A program made the translations under genes and the position numbers. The notes beneath the pieces are model-generated. The model did no database searches. It saw only the letters and a program-made list of their open reading frames with translations, and was not told the DNA's origin. DNA of 64,000 nucleotides from Sciurus carolinensis (taxonomy: Eukaryota > Chordata > Mammalia > Rodentia > Sciuridae): positions 930,001-994,000 of the forward strand of contig NW_025920105.1 of assembly GCF_902686445.1 (NCBI RefSeq), written 5' to 3'. Shown in pieces: positions 35,141 through 46,885 of this stretch (the stretch's first letter is position 1; each line of letters begins with the position of its first letter).

Positions 35141-36155
35141 ATGAGAAAACAAGGGAAGAAAATGCCCCAAACAAATCTAGATGTTCCATCAATAAAATCC
35201 AATGACAGCATGGCAGAAGAAATGACAGAAAGGGAATTCAGAATGTACATAATTAAAATGATTAGGGAAGCAAATGATGAGATGAAAGAACAAATGCAGG
35301 CATTGAATGATCGCACCAATCGACAGTTAACAGAGCAAATACAGGAAGCAAAAGATCATTTCAATAAAGAGTTATAGATATTGAAAAACCAAACAGAAAT
35401 CCTTGAAATGAAGGAAACAATAAACCAAATTAAGAACTCTATAGAAAGCATAACCAATAGGATAGAACACCTGGAAGACAGAACTTCAGATATTGAAGAC
35501 AAAATATTTAACCTCGAAAACAAAGTTGAACAAACAGAGAATATGGTAAGAAATCATGAACAGAATCTGCAAGAACTATGGGATATCATGAAAAGACCAA
35601 ATTTGAGAATTATTGGGATAGAGGAAGGCTTAGAGAAACAAACCAAAGGAATGAACAATCTATTCAATAAAATAATATCAGAAAATTTCCCAAATCTGAA
35701 GAATGAAATGGAAAATCAAGTTCAAGAGGCTTATAGGACTCCAAATACACAAAGTTACAACAGATCCACACTAAGGCACATTATAATGAAAATACCTAAC
35801 ATACAAAATAAAGACAGAATTTTAAAGGCGGTGAGAGAAAAGAGCCAATTTACATTCAGGGGGAAACCAATACGGATATCAGCAAATTTTTCAATCCAGA
35901 CCCTAAAAGCTAGAAGGGCCTGGAACAACATTTTTCAAACTCTGAAAAAAAAAAAATGGATGCCAACCAAGAATCTTATACCCAGCAAAACTTACCTTCA
36001 CATTTGACATTGAAATAAAATCATTCCATGATAAAGAAAAGCTAAAAGAATTTACAAAAAGAAAGGCAGCATTACAGAACTTTCTCAGCAAAATATTCCA
36101 TGAAGAAGAGATAAAAAACAAAGAAGCAAATCAGCAAAGGGAGGAATTACCCTAA
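35141..36155 (+). pseudogene. L1 ORF1 (RNA-binding chaperone), disrupted
   Basis: L1 ORF1 normally makes a trimeric nucleic-acid chaperone that coats L1 RNA in the cytoplasm. The start chosen is ATG 35,141, the first in the long frame. The N-terminal part is rich in Lys/Glu/Gln and in heptad-like patterns (coiled coil, about residues 40-160, e.g. IEHLEDRTSDIEDKI). It is followed by the RRM-like segment (RPNLRIIGIEEG) and the C-terminal domain (NIQNKDRILKAVREKSQFTF). A TAG at 35,375-35,377 interrupts the frame after 78 codons, with the frame continuing beyond it. The A-run at 35,945-35,956 lies just before the C-terminal segment. A second lesion near 35,990 shifts the frame, and the C-terminal segment continues in another frame to a TAA at 36,153-36,155. 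The total span of about 338 codons is normal for the family. Confidence 0.92.
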
Positions 36156-36247
36156 AGGAACTGTCAAATAAAGGAGGAACCAAGTTGTGTCAAAAAATAA
36201 ATAAATAAATAAATAAAATTTCAAATATGAATATGAATATGAACCAA
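36156..36247 (+). other. L1 inter-ORF spacer with (AAAT)n
   Basis: Short A-rich spacer between the two L1 frames. It contains an AAAT tetranucleotide run at 36,192-36,219 and an ATGAAT repeat immediately upstream of ORF2 that supplies several in-frame ATGs (36,227, 36,233, 36,239) before the family-like start near 36,248. Confidence 0.75.
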
Positions 36248-39200
36248 ATGTCCGGGAATACAAATCATATCTCAATAATAACCCTGAATGTTAATGGCCT
36301 GAATTCATCAATCAAAAGACATAGACTGGCAGATTGGATCAAAAAGAAAGATCCAACAATATATTGTCTGCAAGAGACTCACCTCATAGAAAGAGATACC
36401 CATAGACTAAAGGTGAAAGTATGGGGAAAACCATACCATGCACATGAACTCAGCAAAAAAGTTGGAGTATCCATCCTCATTTCAGATAATGTGGACTTCA
36501 AGCCAATGTTAGTCAGAAGGGATAAAGAAGGACATTTCATATTGCTTAAGGGAAGCATAAATCAGCAAGATATAACAATCATAAATATCTATGCCCCAAA
36601 CAGTGGCTCATCCATGTATGTTAAACAAATTCTTCTCAATTTTAGAAACCAAATAGACAATAACACAATAATACCAGGTGATTTTAACACGCCTCTCTCA
36701 CCACTGAACAGATATTCCAAAAAAAATTGAACAAGGAAAGCATAGATCTCAATAACACAATCAATAATTTCGACTTAACACATTTATAGAATATACCATC
36801 CAACCAAGAGCGAATACACTTTCTTCTCAGCAGCACATGGATCCTTCTCTAAAAAAGACCATATATTATGCCCCAAAGCTAATGTCAGCAAATACAAGAA
36901 GATAGAGACACTACCTTGTATTCTATCAGATCATAATGGATTGAAGTTAGAAAAAAATGAAAGAGTAAAAAACAGAAACTACTCCAACCCCTGGAGATTG
37001 AACCCTATGCTATTATATGATGAATGGATAACAGAAGATATTAGGAAGGAAATTAAAAAATTCTTAGAGGTAAATGAGAACAAAGAAACATCATATCAAA
37101 ATCTCTGTGACATGATGAAAGCAGTACTTAGAGGAAAATTTATTTCATGGAGCACATTTAATAAAAGAAGTAAAACTCAACAAATAAATGACCTAACACT
37201 GCAGCTCAAAGCCCTAGAAAAAGAACAGACCAACACCAAAAGTAGTAGAAGACAGGAAATAGTTAAACTCAGAGCTGAAATCAGCGAAATTGAAACAAAA
37301 GAAACACTACAAAAAATAGACAAAATAAATAGTTGGTTCTTTGAAAAAATAAACAAAATTGATAAACCTTTAGCCACACTAAAAGAGAAAATGAGAGAAA
37401 ACCCAAATCACTAAAATTCGGAACGAACAAGGAAATATCACAACAGACACGACTGAAAAACAAACATAATTAGCAGCTATTTAGAAAGTCTATACTCCAA
37501 CAAAATAGAAAAATTTGAAGACATCAACAGGTTTCTAGAGACTTATGTATTGCCTAAACTGAACGAGAAGGACATAGACAATTTAAATAGACCAATTTCA
37601 AGTGATGAAGTAGAAGAAGTCATCAAAAGCCTACCAACAAAGAAAAGTCCAGGACCAGATGGGTTCTCAGTTGAGTTGTACAAAACCTTTAAAGAAGAGC
37701 TCATTCCAATACTTCTCAAAGTATTCCATAAAATAGAAGAGGAGGGAACCCTCCCAAACACATTCTATGAAGCCAATTTTACCATGATACCTAAACCAGA
37801 CAGAGACACATTGAGGAAAGAAAATTTCAGACCAATATCCTTAATGAACATCGATACAAAAATTCTCAACCAAATTTTAGCAAATCGCATACAAAAACAT
37901 ATTCAAAAGATAGTGCACCACGATCAAGTGTGTTTCATCCCAGGGATGCAAGGTTGGTTCAACATCAGGAAATCAATAAATGTGATTCACCATATCAACA
38001 GACTTAAAGTCAAGAATCACATGATTATTTCAATAGATGCAGAGAAAGCATTTGATAAAATACAGCACCCGTTCATGCTCAAAACACTAGAAAAAATAGG
38101 GATAGTGGAACATTTCTTAACATTGTAATGGCCATCTATGCTACGACCATGGCTAATATCATTCTAAATGGTGAAGAACTGAAAGCATTCCCCCTAAAGC
38201 TAGAATAAGGCAGGGATGCCTTCTTTCACCACTTCTATTCAATATCATCCTTGAAACTCTAGCCAGAGCAATTAGACAGACCAAAGAAATTAAAGGGATA
38301 CGAATAGGAAAAGAAGAACTCAAACTATATCTATTTGCTGATGATATGATTGTATACTTAGAGGAATCAGGAAATTCCACCAGAAAGCTTTTAGATCTCA
38401 TAAGTGAATTCAGTAAAGTAGCGGTATATAAGATCAATGCACAAAAATCTAAGGCATTTTTATACATAAGCGATGAATCTTCAGAGAAATTAGGAAAACT
38501 ACCCCATTCACAATAGCATCAAAAAAAATAAAATACTTGGGAATCAACCTCACAAAAGAGGTGAAAGACCTCTACAATGAGAACTACAGAATACTAAAGA
38601 AAAAAAAAAAGAAAACCTTAGAAGTTGGAACGATCTCCCATGTTCTTGGATAGGAAGAATTAATATTGTCAAAATGGCCATACTACCAGAAATTCTCTAC
38701 AGATTCAATGCAATTCCAATTGAAATCCCAATGATGTACCTTACAGAAATAGAGCAAGCAATTATGAAATTCATCTGGAAGAATAAAAAACCCAGAATAG
38801 CTACAGCAATCCTTGGCAGAAAGAGTGAAGCAGGGGGTATCGCAATACCAGATCTTCAACTCTACTACAAAGCAATAGAAACAAAAATGGCATGGTATTG
38901 GTAACAAAATAGAAAGGTGGATCAATGGTAGAGAATAGAGGACACGGATACAAATCCAAATAAATACAATTTTCTCATACTAGACGGGACAAAAATATGC
39001 AATGGAGAAAAGATAGTCTCTTCAACAAATGGTGCTGGGAGAATTGAAAATCCATATGCAACAGAATGAAACTAAACCCATATCTCTCACCATCCATGAA
39101 ACTAAACTCAAAATGGATTAAGGATCTCGGAATCAGACCAGAAACCTTGCATCTTATAGAAGAAAAAATAGGTCGAGAGCTTCAACATGTCGGCTTAGGA

Positions 39201-40030
39201 CCAGACTTCCTCAACATGACTCCCACAGCACAAGAAATAAAAGCAAGAATTAATTACTGGGATAGATTCAAACTAAAAAGCTATCTCTCAGCGAAGGAAA
39301 CTATCAACAATGCAAAGAAAGAACCTACAGAATGGGAGAAAATCTTTGCCAATCATACTTCCGATAGAGCACTAATCTCCAGAATCTATAAAGAACTCAA
39401 AAAACTCTGCACCAAGAATGCAAATAATCCAATTGACAAATGGGCAAAGGAAATGAATAGACACTTCACAGAAGAAGATATACAAGCAATCAACAAGCAT
39501 ATGGAAAAATGTTCAACGTCTCTAGTAATAAGAGAACTGTAAATCAAAACCACCCTAAGATTCCATCTCACCCCAATTAGAATGGTGATTATCAAGAATA
39601 CAAGCAACAACATATGTTGGTGAGGATGTGGGGAGAAAGATACACTCATACATTGCTGGTGGGCCTGCAAATTAGTGCAGCCACTGTGGAAAGTAGTGTG
39701 GAGACTCCTTAGAAAACTTGGAATGGAACCACCATTTGACCCAGCTATCCCACTCCTTGGCCTATACCCAAAGGCCTTAAAATCAGCATATTACAGAGAT
39801 ACAGCCACATCAATGTTCATAGAGGCTCAGTTCACAATAGCCAGATTGTGGAACCAACTAGATGTCCTTCAATTGATGAATGGATAAAGAAAATGTGGTA
39901 TATATATACAATGGAATATTATTCAGCCATAAAGAATGATAAAATTATGGCATTTGCAGGCAAATGGATGAAACTGGAGAATATCATGCTAAGTGAGATA
40001 AGCCAATCTCAAAAAACCAAAGGTGAATGA
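36227..40030 (+). pseudogene. L1 ORF2 (endonuclease / reverse transcriptase), disrupted
   Basis: ORF2 nicks target DNA and reverse-transcribes L1 RNA there. The apurinic-type endonuclease lies at the start: TLNVNGLNSS, LQETHL, NIYAPNSG and DFNTPLS, with SDHNG at about 36,926-36,940. RT motifs follow: [20 protein letters not shown], the IDAEKAFD motif near 38,034-38,058, RQGC at about 38,200-38,213, and the FADD catalytic motif at 38,334-38,345. The cysteine-rich tail spans about 39,615-39,655, and the C-terminus (IYTMEYYSAIKN) ends at 40,030. Lesions include stops at 36,728, 37,412, 38,514, 38,902, 39,540 and 39,621, frame changes near 36,725, 37,400, 38,120 and 38,600, and a one-base loss near 39,858. 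The length is full, so decay came by point mutation and small indels, not truncation. Confidence 0.93.
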
Positions 40031-40282
40031 TACCGCTTATAAGTGGATGATGACACATAATGGAGGGTGGGAGGGGTTAGTGTTAGGGTTAGAGTTAGGG
40101 TTAGGGAAGGCGGCAAGAATGGAGGAAGTTAGAACTGTAAAAGGGGTGGGGAGGAAGGAAAAAAATAACAGAATGAATCAAACAATATTACCCTATGTAA
40201 ATTTATGATTAAACAAATGGTATGCCTTTCCGCCATGTACAAACCGAGAAACAACATGTATCCCATTTGTTTACAATAAAAA
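40031..40282 (+). other. L1 3' UTR with G-rich tract and A-tail
   Basis: It holds a G-rich polypurine tract (GGAGGGTGGGAGGGG onward), as in other mammalian L1 3' UTRs, then a telomere-like TTAGGG run, then a moderately conserved end with AATAAA close to the A-rich tail at 40,276-40,282. Confidence 0.85.
40075..40106 (+). repeat. Telomere-like TTAGGG repeats inside L1 3' UTR
   Basis: Four near-contiguous hexamers: TTAGGG at 40,083, TTAGAG at 40,089, TTAGGG at 40,095 and 40,101, preceded by GTTAG. With the adjoining GGG runs it has the spacing needed for a G-quadruplex. It lies inside the element, so it is not an interstitial telomere. Confidence 0.9.
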
Positions 40283-40296
40283 AGAAGCACTATAGA
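40283..40296. repeat. 3' target-site duplication of L1
   Basis: Exact 14-base copy of 33,564-33,577, directly after the A-rich L1 tail. Confidence 0.95.
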
Positions 40297-40307
40297 TTGT
40301 ATACAAA

Positions 40308-40495
40308 GTTGGTTCTTTGAAAAAAATCAATAAAATTGATAAACCCCTAGCCACACTAACATAGAGAAGGAGAATGCATAAAATAATAAAATATGTGATG
40401 AAAAAAGGACATATCAGAATGCACATATTTGAAATACACAAAATAATTAGAAAGTATTATGAAAATTTATACTCCAATAAAATGGGAAGTTCCTG
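40308..40495 (+). mobile_element. Older L1 ORF2 fragment
   Basis: Translates in one stretch to text close to the L1 ORF2 segment just before the RT domain (WFFEKINKIDKP-like in the complete L1 at about 37,336-37,371), then loses similarity after AATTTATACTCCAATAAAATG. It is a separate, older insertion beside which the full-length L1 landed. Confidence 0.75.
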
Positions 40496-40817
40496 CAGGT
40501 GTGTCTAGTCTGCCCTGCCCCATGGTAAGTGTCATGCAAGAATAGCACTGAATTTTAAAAAATGCAAGTCATATTGATGGTTTTCCCTGAAATATTCAGG
40601 CTAAAATTTGACATTCTTATGGGACAAATGTGTCACTGTTGCTTAGGCATTGAACCTTGACCCTGACCTCAGGGAGTTTACAATACATAATATTCATAAG
40701 TAAACCCTTTGCTTCTGGATGCTCCTTCAGAATTATAATGAACTTCAAGGTCAACAGACCATGCTGTCTCCTACTGTCACAGTTCTCTGTGTCTTTTGTT
40801 TATCTTTACCTTTTAAT
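40496..40817. other. DNA without recognised feature
   Basis: AT-rich, no supported gene or repeat. Confidence 0.35.
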
Positions 40818-41325
40818 TTTTAAAGATTGCATTTTGATTCATTGTACACAAACGGGGTAAAACTTTTCATTTCTATGATTGTACACAATGTAGATTCACA
40901 GCATTCATGCAATCATACATACATATAAGGTAAATCATTCCACTATCTTTACATCCCCCACCCCTCCCACCCCATTTTCCTCTAAACCATCCAATATTCC
41001 TTCATTCTTTTCTTCCCCCTTGATCCCACCTCATTATATATTGTCATGCACTTATCAGATAAAATATTTGACCTTTGGTTTTTTTAGGATTGATTTATCT
41101 CACTTAGCATGATATTTTCCAACTTCATCCATTTACCAGCAAATGCCATAATTTTATTCTTTTTTATGGATGAGTAATATTCTATTGTCTATGTATACTA
41201 CTAATTCTTTATCCATTCATCAATTGAAGGGCATATTGGTTGGTTCCAAAATCTAGCTATTGTAAATTTAGCTGCTATGAACATTGATGTGGCTGCATCA
41301 CTGTAGTATACTGATTCTTTATTCT
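40818..41325 (-). mobile_element. 5'-truncated L1 3' end, minus strand
   Basis: CTTCATCCATTTACCAGCAAATGCC, split in reading as CTTCATCCATTTACCAGC and AAATGCC, is the reverse complement of the L1 ORF2 C-terminal coding segment. The pattern continues through CCATTCATCAATTGAAGGGC to the segment encoding the family's MFIAA-like motif. The left end is the 3' UTR with a T-rich tail. Only about 0.5 kb of the element is present, the usual 5'-truncated form. Its 3' UTR differs from that of the full-length L1, so it is another subfamily. Confidence 0.8.
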
Positions 41326-44300
41326 CTCCTTACTACTCAGTCCCTCAGCAGGACCTACCAAGGAGTTACTTCATTAACACTGTTTAAAGTCATATGTTGA
41401 CATACTCCTTGTTAACACAAGGATAAAATTAGAACTCTGACTTCCTTACTTTCATTGTAATTTTGGACTCCTACCTAGGTGAGAAAATCCTAGGAGAGAG
41501 GAGGCCATGTCTGCCATGGTGAAGACTTTGTGCTAGCTTTCAGCACAGTACCTGATCAAATGTAACTGAAATGAATAGCTTCACTAAATGAACCTTAATA
41601 AGCCAATAGTGTACTTGCCTCAAGTTGTTACTCCCAAAGGTACATGGCATGGCATGGCTGAAAGAATCTTGGGTGCATTTCTCAATAGTCTTAAGTTTGG
41701 CTTCACTAATGAAATGGTTTTAGAAAAATGGCCTTAGCTAAGGAAATGGCCTGTCTCAACAGGACTAGACCTGGATCCTGTAAGCCTACACTTAATGACA
41801 AATGAGGGGGACCCTTGCCCCACCTTGTTGCATTTTCTATCCTGCTCCTGGTTCCCTTCCTTTTCTCATCCCACTCCATTTTACACAAGTGTGTACTGGA
41901 TATTAATGTAATCCAGGGCATGTGCCTTAAATTTTCCTGTCAATCCTTCAAGAAAATCATTACTCTCATTTCATAAGTGGAGCAAAACTGATCACACAAT
42001 AATCTTGGGTGCTTGTACTGAGAAGCAAACATAAAAAATACTAAAATGAAACATGGAACCAAATCGATGTCATCATAGCCTAATGATGTACTGTGTCTAG
42101 GGACATTCTAATATAACTGACTGCCCCCTTGGAGGCTTCCAAAGTTGTCAGAGACTGAGAGGAATGCTGATATTTTTGGTGCTTCACAGAGGAGCAAAGA
42201 AGACTCAACCCCCATTCCTATTTATCTGAAGTAACAGAGTCCCAGGGAGTAGCACATTTCAATGAAAAGGGTAATTGGGGTCCAGTTATAAGGGTTATGG
42301 GGAAATTAATTAAGAGGTAAGCACACAGTATGGTGAAGAGCAAGAAGTGGGCCCATGGGAAAATCAATCCAGTTTTATTATCTATTCCAGGGTCATATCA
42401 ATTTACATTATTTTACATGTGCAGTTAACTTTGTGCATATACAGATCATACAACTTGCTTGCTTCTTTCTTAGAGTCCACTAGTACCAAATGCTATTTTA
42501 ATAATATAATGTTTCCAGACCTCAAGGACAGAGGAGTGACAGAGCATTTCTTAGCCTATTATTTTCATGAGGAGTTTGCTTGAACTGAAGGACTTTTGCT
42601 CCCTGTACATTGACTGCCCTGAAATCCCTACATTTCAAGATCTCCCACATTTAACTAGGGCAAATAGAAGCAGGATGCATTTCAGTGGATTAGTGAGAGT
42701 ATTTATATACTTATTTATTGGCAAGTTTATGAAGTTATTCACAAAAATTATGAAAATCCTAAATCAGCTTTCCTGGACTCAGTGAAATTAAAATATGTTT
42801 TACTTAAATAGAGAGATGCATGAGACCATTTAACAATATGTCTTGTCTTTATTATGTGACTTTTTACATCATAGAAACCTGGGGAGCAAGGCAGCACACA
42901 GACTGTTTGAAACAAATCAGCTTTGTTTGCATCAAGACAAGCAGACTGAGGTGAGTACTTCAATACAATATTTTTCCCTTGAAAAGTATAGAGTGTTAAA
43001 CTTTAATTAAGAATGCAAATCTTGGCCATAGTTTGTGGGTGTTGTAGAATGCAGGTGAGTGCCAACTGACTAGTATCCAGGTGACTGGTCTGGAACATGG
43101 GAGAGCACCCAGGTTGACCTGGGTTTCTGCAAGGATGACATCATGTGACTACCACAGATATTTCTCACCAGCAAGCAAGTTTTTCCAGGAGCACTGCTAA
43201 CCCTAACGTACACCATTCTGACCTCTCTGACATGTCTCTTATGGAATGATCATGTTTTTCTGCCTCCAGTCAGAGTTCAGTGTCAAGATAGACTTTAAAC
43301 TCACATGGAGAAAAATACAGTTCTAATGTTGCCATCCAAATTTAAATTTTCTTCAGGGCACATGCCAGGTGTGTGATTAGCCTCCATGAAAGTGGGCAGT
43401 GAGGCATTGACTGATTCAATTCTCAGGGGACTGAAATTCCACTCCTATTTGTTTAATATTGAATTGTTAGAGAGTTGACATGTCAGAACACTAAAGAACA
43501 CTTTTGACAGGTTTTATTATGGAAAGAGGACCAGGTAATTAAACCTTGAACAAGTGACAATTTATCAGTCCTAGAATCCCACAGAATGTAGAACTCTGGA
43601 GACTAGGCACCCACATTCTACAGACAGTCCTTTGTTTTGCTCATGTTAAGGAAATTGTGCAAGACAGCAAGATGCTTTCTTGATAAGTCCAAACCTTCCA
43701 AAGTTCTAATCACAAAAATTTCCATAGTGGGAACACTTTTAGAGGTAGATTCAGCCCTCACACCAGACCCACAGGGTCACTTACCAGGAGGCACCCACAG
43801 GTAAAATAGAGTAAACCAGAGAAGACTAATCCAGGCAAGTCCTCATCTGGAATCATATCTGAGGAGTACTTTGACCTATCTCTTCTATGTCTATATGTAG
43901 GGGTTAGAAATGATAGGGGGTTTGCAATGGTAGAGGTAGGAAATTCCATGTTCTTGATATTGCAGAACTTTCATGTTTGCATGCTGGACATATCTGGTAG
44001 GGTGGATGTTTAAATACTGGATAGTAGTTTTTTCTACTCAAATATTTTTCCAATGACTTTATTCTGTATGAAGTCCTATGCATATATTTCTGAAAAAATA
44101 ATCTGAGTTTAGAAATATTGAGTGGGAGTGTCACCTGTGGAGTCATTCAGGACAGCAGAGTTAATTATTTTTCTACACGGAAGACAATCTCTTTGTACAG
44201 TTGTAGGCATATCTTCATGGATCTACTTGTTAATTCTGTCTCCTTGGTGAAGGAGGAAGTGCACCACATGACCAACAATGATATCTCTCATCTAAGGTCA

Positions 44301-45231
44301 GACAAAACTTCTGGAGATTGTCTCAATAGGCACAAATTAGAGATTGCCAAGATAGGTCCAAGAAAGTTATCCAAGTTTGGAAAACTTTTTCAGGAATTTA
44401 CCTATATCCTTTTTCAGGAATTTACCACTTGAATGACTTACATTCCTATTCACAAAGAAATATAGACTGTACTACTCTCCCTGGCAAATTAATATGTCAA
44501 CATATTCAGATTATATATTTGTAGAAATAACAGAAAATATTCCCCAAAAATATCCAATGTTTACTGGGCAGTGAATATTTATTTTCAGTTGCTACTGTTT
44601 TTGCCTTAGCTACCTGCCCCAGGATATGCATGTAACTGCCATCTCCATTGTACTTCTAGTTCTTTTAGAAGACTTAAAGCTAACCTTTCCAAGGAAAGTA
44701 TTGACACAAAGAGGAGAAAATGTTACACAAACAAATGAGGTAAAAAGTAGTCCACAGGTTTTCATGACTGTACCATACCACAAACAAATCTATAGTCCCA
44801 TTGAGAATGTTCTCAATGCCTTTACAATACTCCAACATTAAACTTTATTTGTTGTATCAGTTCAGTCATTCAATGTTTTTGGAATGTGATGTGATTTGAC
44901 CTTCATTCACCCATGCTACTGGGGCAGTGCATATGTGTCCCAGTAGGTGCAGCAATATCATTGGACTGTCATGGACATATAACAGATGGACTTTAACAGA
45001 AATTTATTTGTGCTATTTCCAGAGTCTCTATATGAGGTGCTTTCAGGAATGGTTTTCTTTGAGGCCCACACTTTGACATGTATATTGCCATCTTCTGACT
45101 CTGTTTGCATGACATTTTTTCTATTCTTCTGTGTCCTTATTGCTGCTTTTTATGAGAAAAAAATTAATTGGATTAAGCTTTACACCAATTAACTGGATTA
45201 GCATTAACCATGACTTTAAAAACCATATATT
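41326..45231. other. AT-rich DNA without recognised gene
   Basis: About 3.9 kb. No exon, RNA gene or mobile element could be supported. One short direct duplication, CTTTTTCAGGAATTTACC-like, occurs near 44,386 and 44,409. Plausibly holds further eroded repeats that cannot be named by eye. Confidence 0.35.
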
Positions 45232-45233
45232 GG

Positions 45234-45335
45234 GCTGGGTATATAACTTAGTTGATAGAGTGCTTGCCTTGCATGCACAAGGCCCTAGGTTCATTTTCCA
45301 GCACCATGTAAAATAAAAATAAAAATTTTAAAACA
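45234..45335 (+). mobile_element. ID-type SINE (tRNA-derived)
   Basis: GCTGGGTATATAACTTAGTTG, GATAGAGTGCTTGCCTTGCA and CCCTAGGTTCATTTTCCAGC follow the ID/BC1-type body with its box A and box B regions, ending in an AAAATAAAAATAAAAA tail. CATATATT occurs immediately left (45,224-45,231) and right (45,338-45,345), a likely 8-bp target-site duplication. This family is abundant in rodents, especially squirrels and guinea pigs. Confidence 0.85.
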
Positions 45336-45345
45336 AGCATATATT

Positions 45346-45775
45346 TAAATAAAATTGCAGTCTGAGGTACCAGGTATTTGGAACATCAACATATGAGAAT
45401 TGGAGTGAGGATACAATTGAGCTGACAATAATAACTAGTTGACTGTTGAAGACAGACTCACATGAAAGGGAATACTGAGTGAAGTGATGTGCACATGCAA
45501 CATTTTAATAGCTATGGGCAGATTACTCACTGAAGAATTCCTGAAGTTTTATTGGCAGAAGAAATCTCTGACTGCAGCAGCTTCTCTCAGCCAGAATTCT
45601 TTGTTTAGAAATTTAAAAAGTTAATTTTTTAATTAATCTCTCTTCCTTGTGGCAAATAAAATCACATTGTTCTGTTTGTTCCAATCTCCAAACTGAAAAA
45701 CTTGAGTTACTTTTCACTTGATTTTGAAGTCATATAGGTGATTTTCTTCCCTGTGTGCTACTCAGATTTTTGGCC
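45346..45775. other. DNA without recognised feature
   Basis: AT-rich, with a T/A-rich run near 45,610-45,640. No gene evidence. Confidence 0.35.
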
Positions 45776-46190
45776 TGCTGGGGTCCAGCCCTAGCAGTGA
45801 TCAGGGATCCTAGGTGGATGGGAGAGATTGGCAAGGTGGAGAAACAGCAGACAGAGACACCAAGGGTTCTGAGGCAGAATCTCCATCTTTATTTTTCTGC
45901 CAGCCTTTATATACATTTTTTTCTTTCTTTAGTAATGATTATATCATTTTATGGTTAGTTTAAAATAATAAAAATGTTTAAATGTATGATCTATGTTTCT
46001 TCTCAAAGTACATATTCCCTTTGTATGACAGCCTAGACCAAAACAACCTTATTTCCCAGTCAGACAAAAACAACCCTGTCCCCCAGCCAAACCGAGGGCA
46101 CCATGGTCTGCCAACCTTCAACCTCCAGAACAAACACATCACTAGATTTTCTGAGAAACCACCCCTACCATGAACTCCAGTGTTTAACAA
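45776..46190 (-). mobile_element. LTR of a class II endogenous retrovirus, minus strand
   Basis: Read on the minus strand, a TATATAAAGG box (plus-strand about 45,903-45,914) is followed by an AATAAA signal (about 45,887-45,893) and an end of CTAGGGCTGGACCCCAGCA at 45,776. This is a U3-R-U5 order. The right-hand (5') edge is uncertain; it is set near 46,190 by loss of recognisable structure. The same terminal phrase closes the LTR at 47,451 in the opposite orientation, so both belong to related families. Confidence 0.65.
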
Positions 46191-46885
46191 TGAAGAACTT
46201 TTACTATTATTAACAAAGGGCAAATAAATCAACTTACAGTTAATATTTAGTCTATTCTATTTCATTTAATGGTGGACTACAATCTTATTTTGATTCTCAA
46301 AGGATTAGTCTAAACATAGGAAAAACACATTATATTTATGACTAACCTAAATATTTTTATTATGTAAAGTGTCTCTAGAATCACTTATTAAAACTAGGAA
46401 AGCAACAAAGGCTAAACACTATATTCAAGTTCAGAGGAATGTCTCCTTATCCATCTATATTTAGAAGTGATTATACTATAGTAATCATAGGCTCCTTTTA
46501 ACTTGAGCATAGCTACAATTTGCGGGGGCATCTGGAATTCCATCCAGTGCTTGACAAAGATCCTCTGGAGGATGATTGCAAAGGCTCATCCTAAAAGGAA
46601 TTGCCAGATGTTTTGCTCTGGAGCATGGTGTTTTTTCTGCTGTGTTTTTCTGATAATATATTACTCATTTCAGTCTGAACGGATTGCTTAAGGGGACGAG
46701 GGGAATACAACAAAAATTCCAGAAAATATTACCTACAATCTGAAAAATAATGGGTCTTTACCACTAACAAAATTAAAAATAATTTTGCAACCATGCAATG
46801 AGTCCCTGAAAGCCTCTGGAGAAAATAGTTATAGGTCTGCCTTTGTCTCCAACAGGCTGGTTAAATTTTAATGATGGTTTTGCTT
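46191..46885. other. AT-rich DNA between opposed LTRs
   Basis: No clear coding relic. It may be decayed retroviral 3' sequence of the minus-strand provirus or host DNA; I cannot decide by eye. Confidence 0.3.

Larger units (their letters stand above)
33578..40282 (+). mobile_element. L1: Full-length L1 (LINE-1) retrotransposon, defective
   Basis: It starts GGGGGTTTTCAAGATGGCGGAATAG, the hallmark L1 5' end around CAAGATGGCGG, and ends in TTACAATAAAAA with identical 14-bp duplications outside both ends. All parts are present in order: a monomer-bearing 5' UTR, ORF1, a short inter-ORF spacer, ORF2 (endonuclease, reverse transcriptase, cysteine-rich tail) and a G-rich 3' UTR. At about 6.7 kb it is full length for the family. 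Both reading frames are broken by stops and frameshifts, so it cannot move by itself, yet the undamaged duplication and readable frames mark it as much younger than the L1 at 56.2-63.2 kb. It inserted just upstream of an older L1 fragment. Confidence 0.95.

Noticed and set aside
36227..36730. Intact endonuclease domain gene
   Set aside because: It is only the N-terminal part of the broken L1 ORF2, ending at a frameshift-induced stop.
40075..40106. Interstitial telomere or chromosome-fusion scar
   Set aside because: The TTAGGG run lies within the L1 3' UTR, inside the target-site duplications, so it arrived with the element.
45234..45306. tRNA gene
   Set aside because: Box A and B-like motifs are present, but the body and A-rich tail match the ID SINE and a target-site duplication is present.
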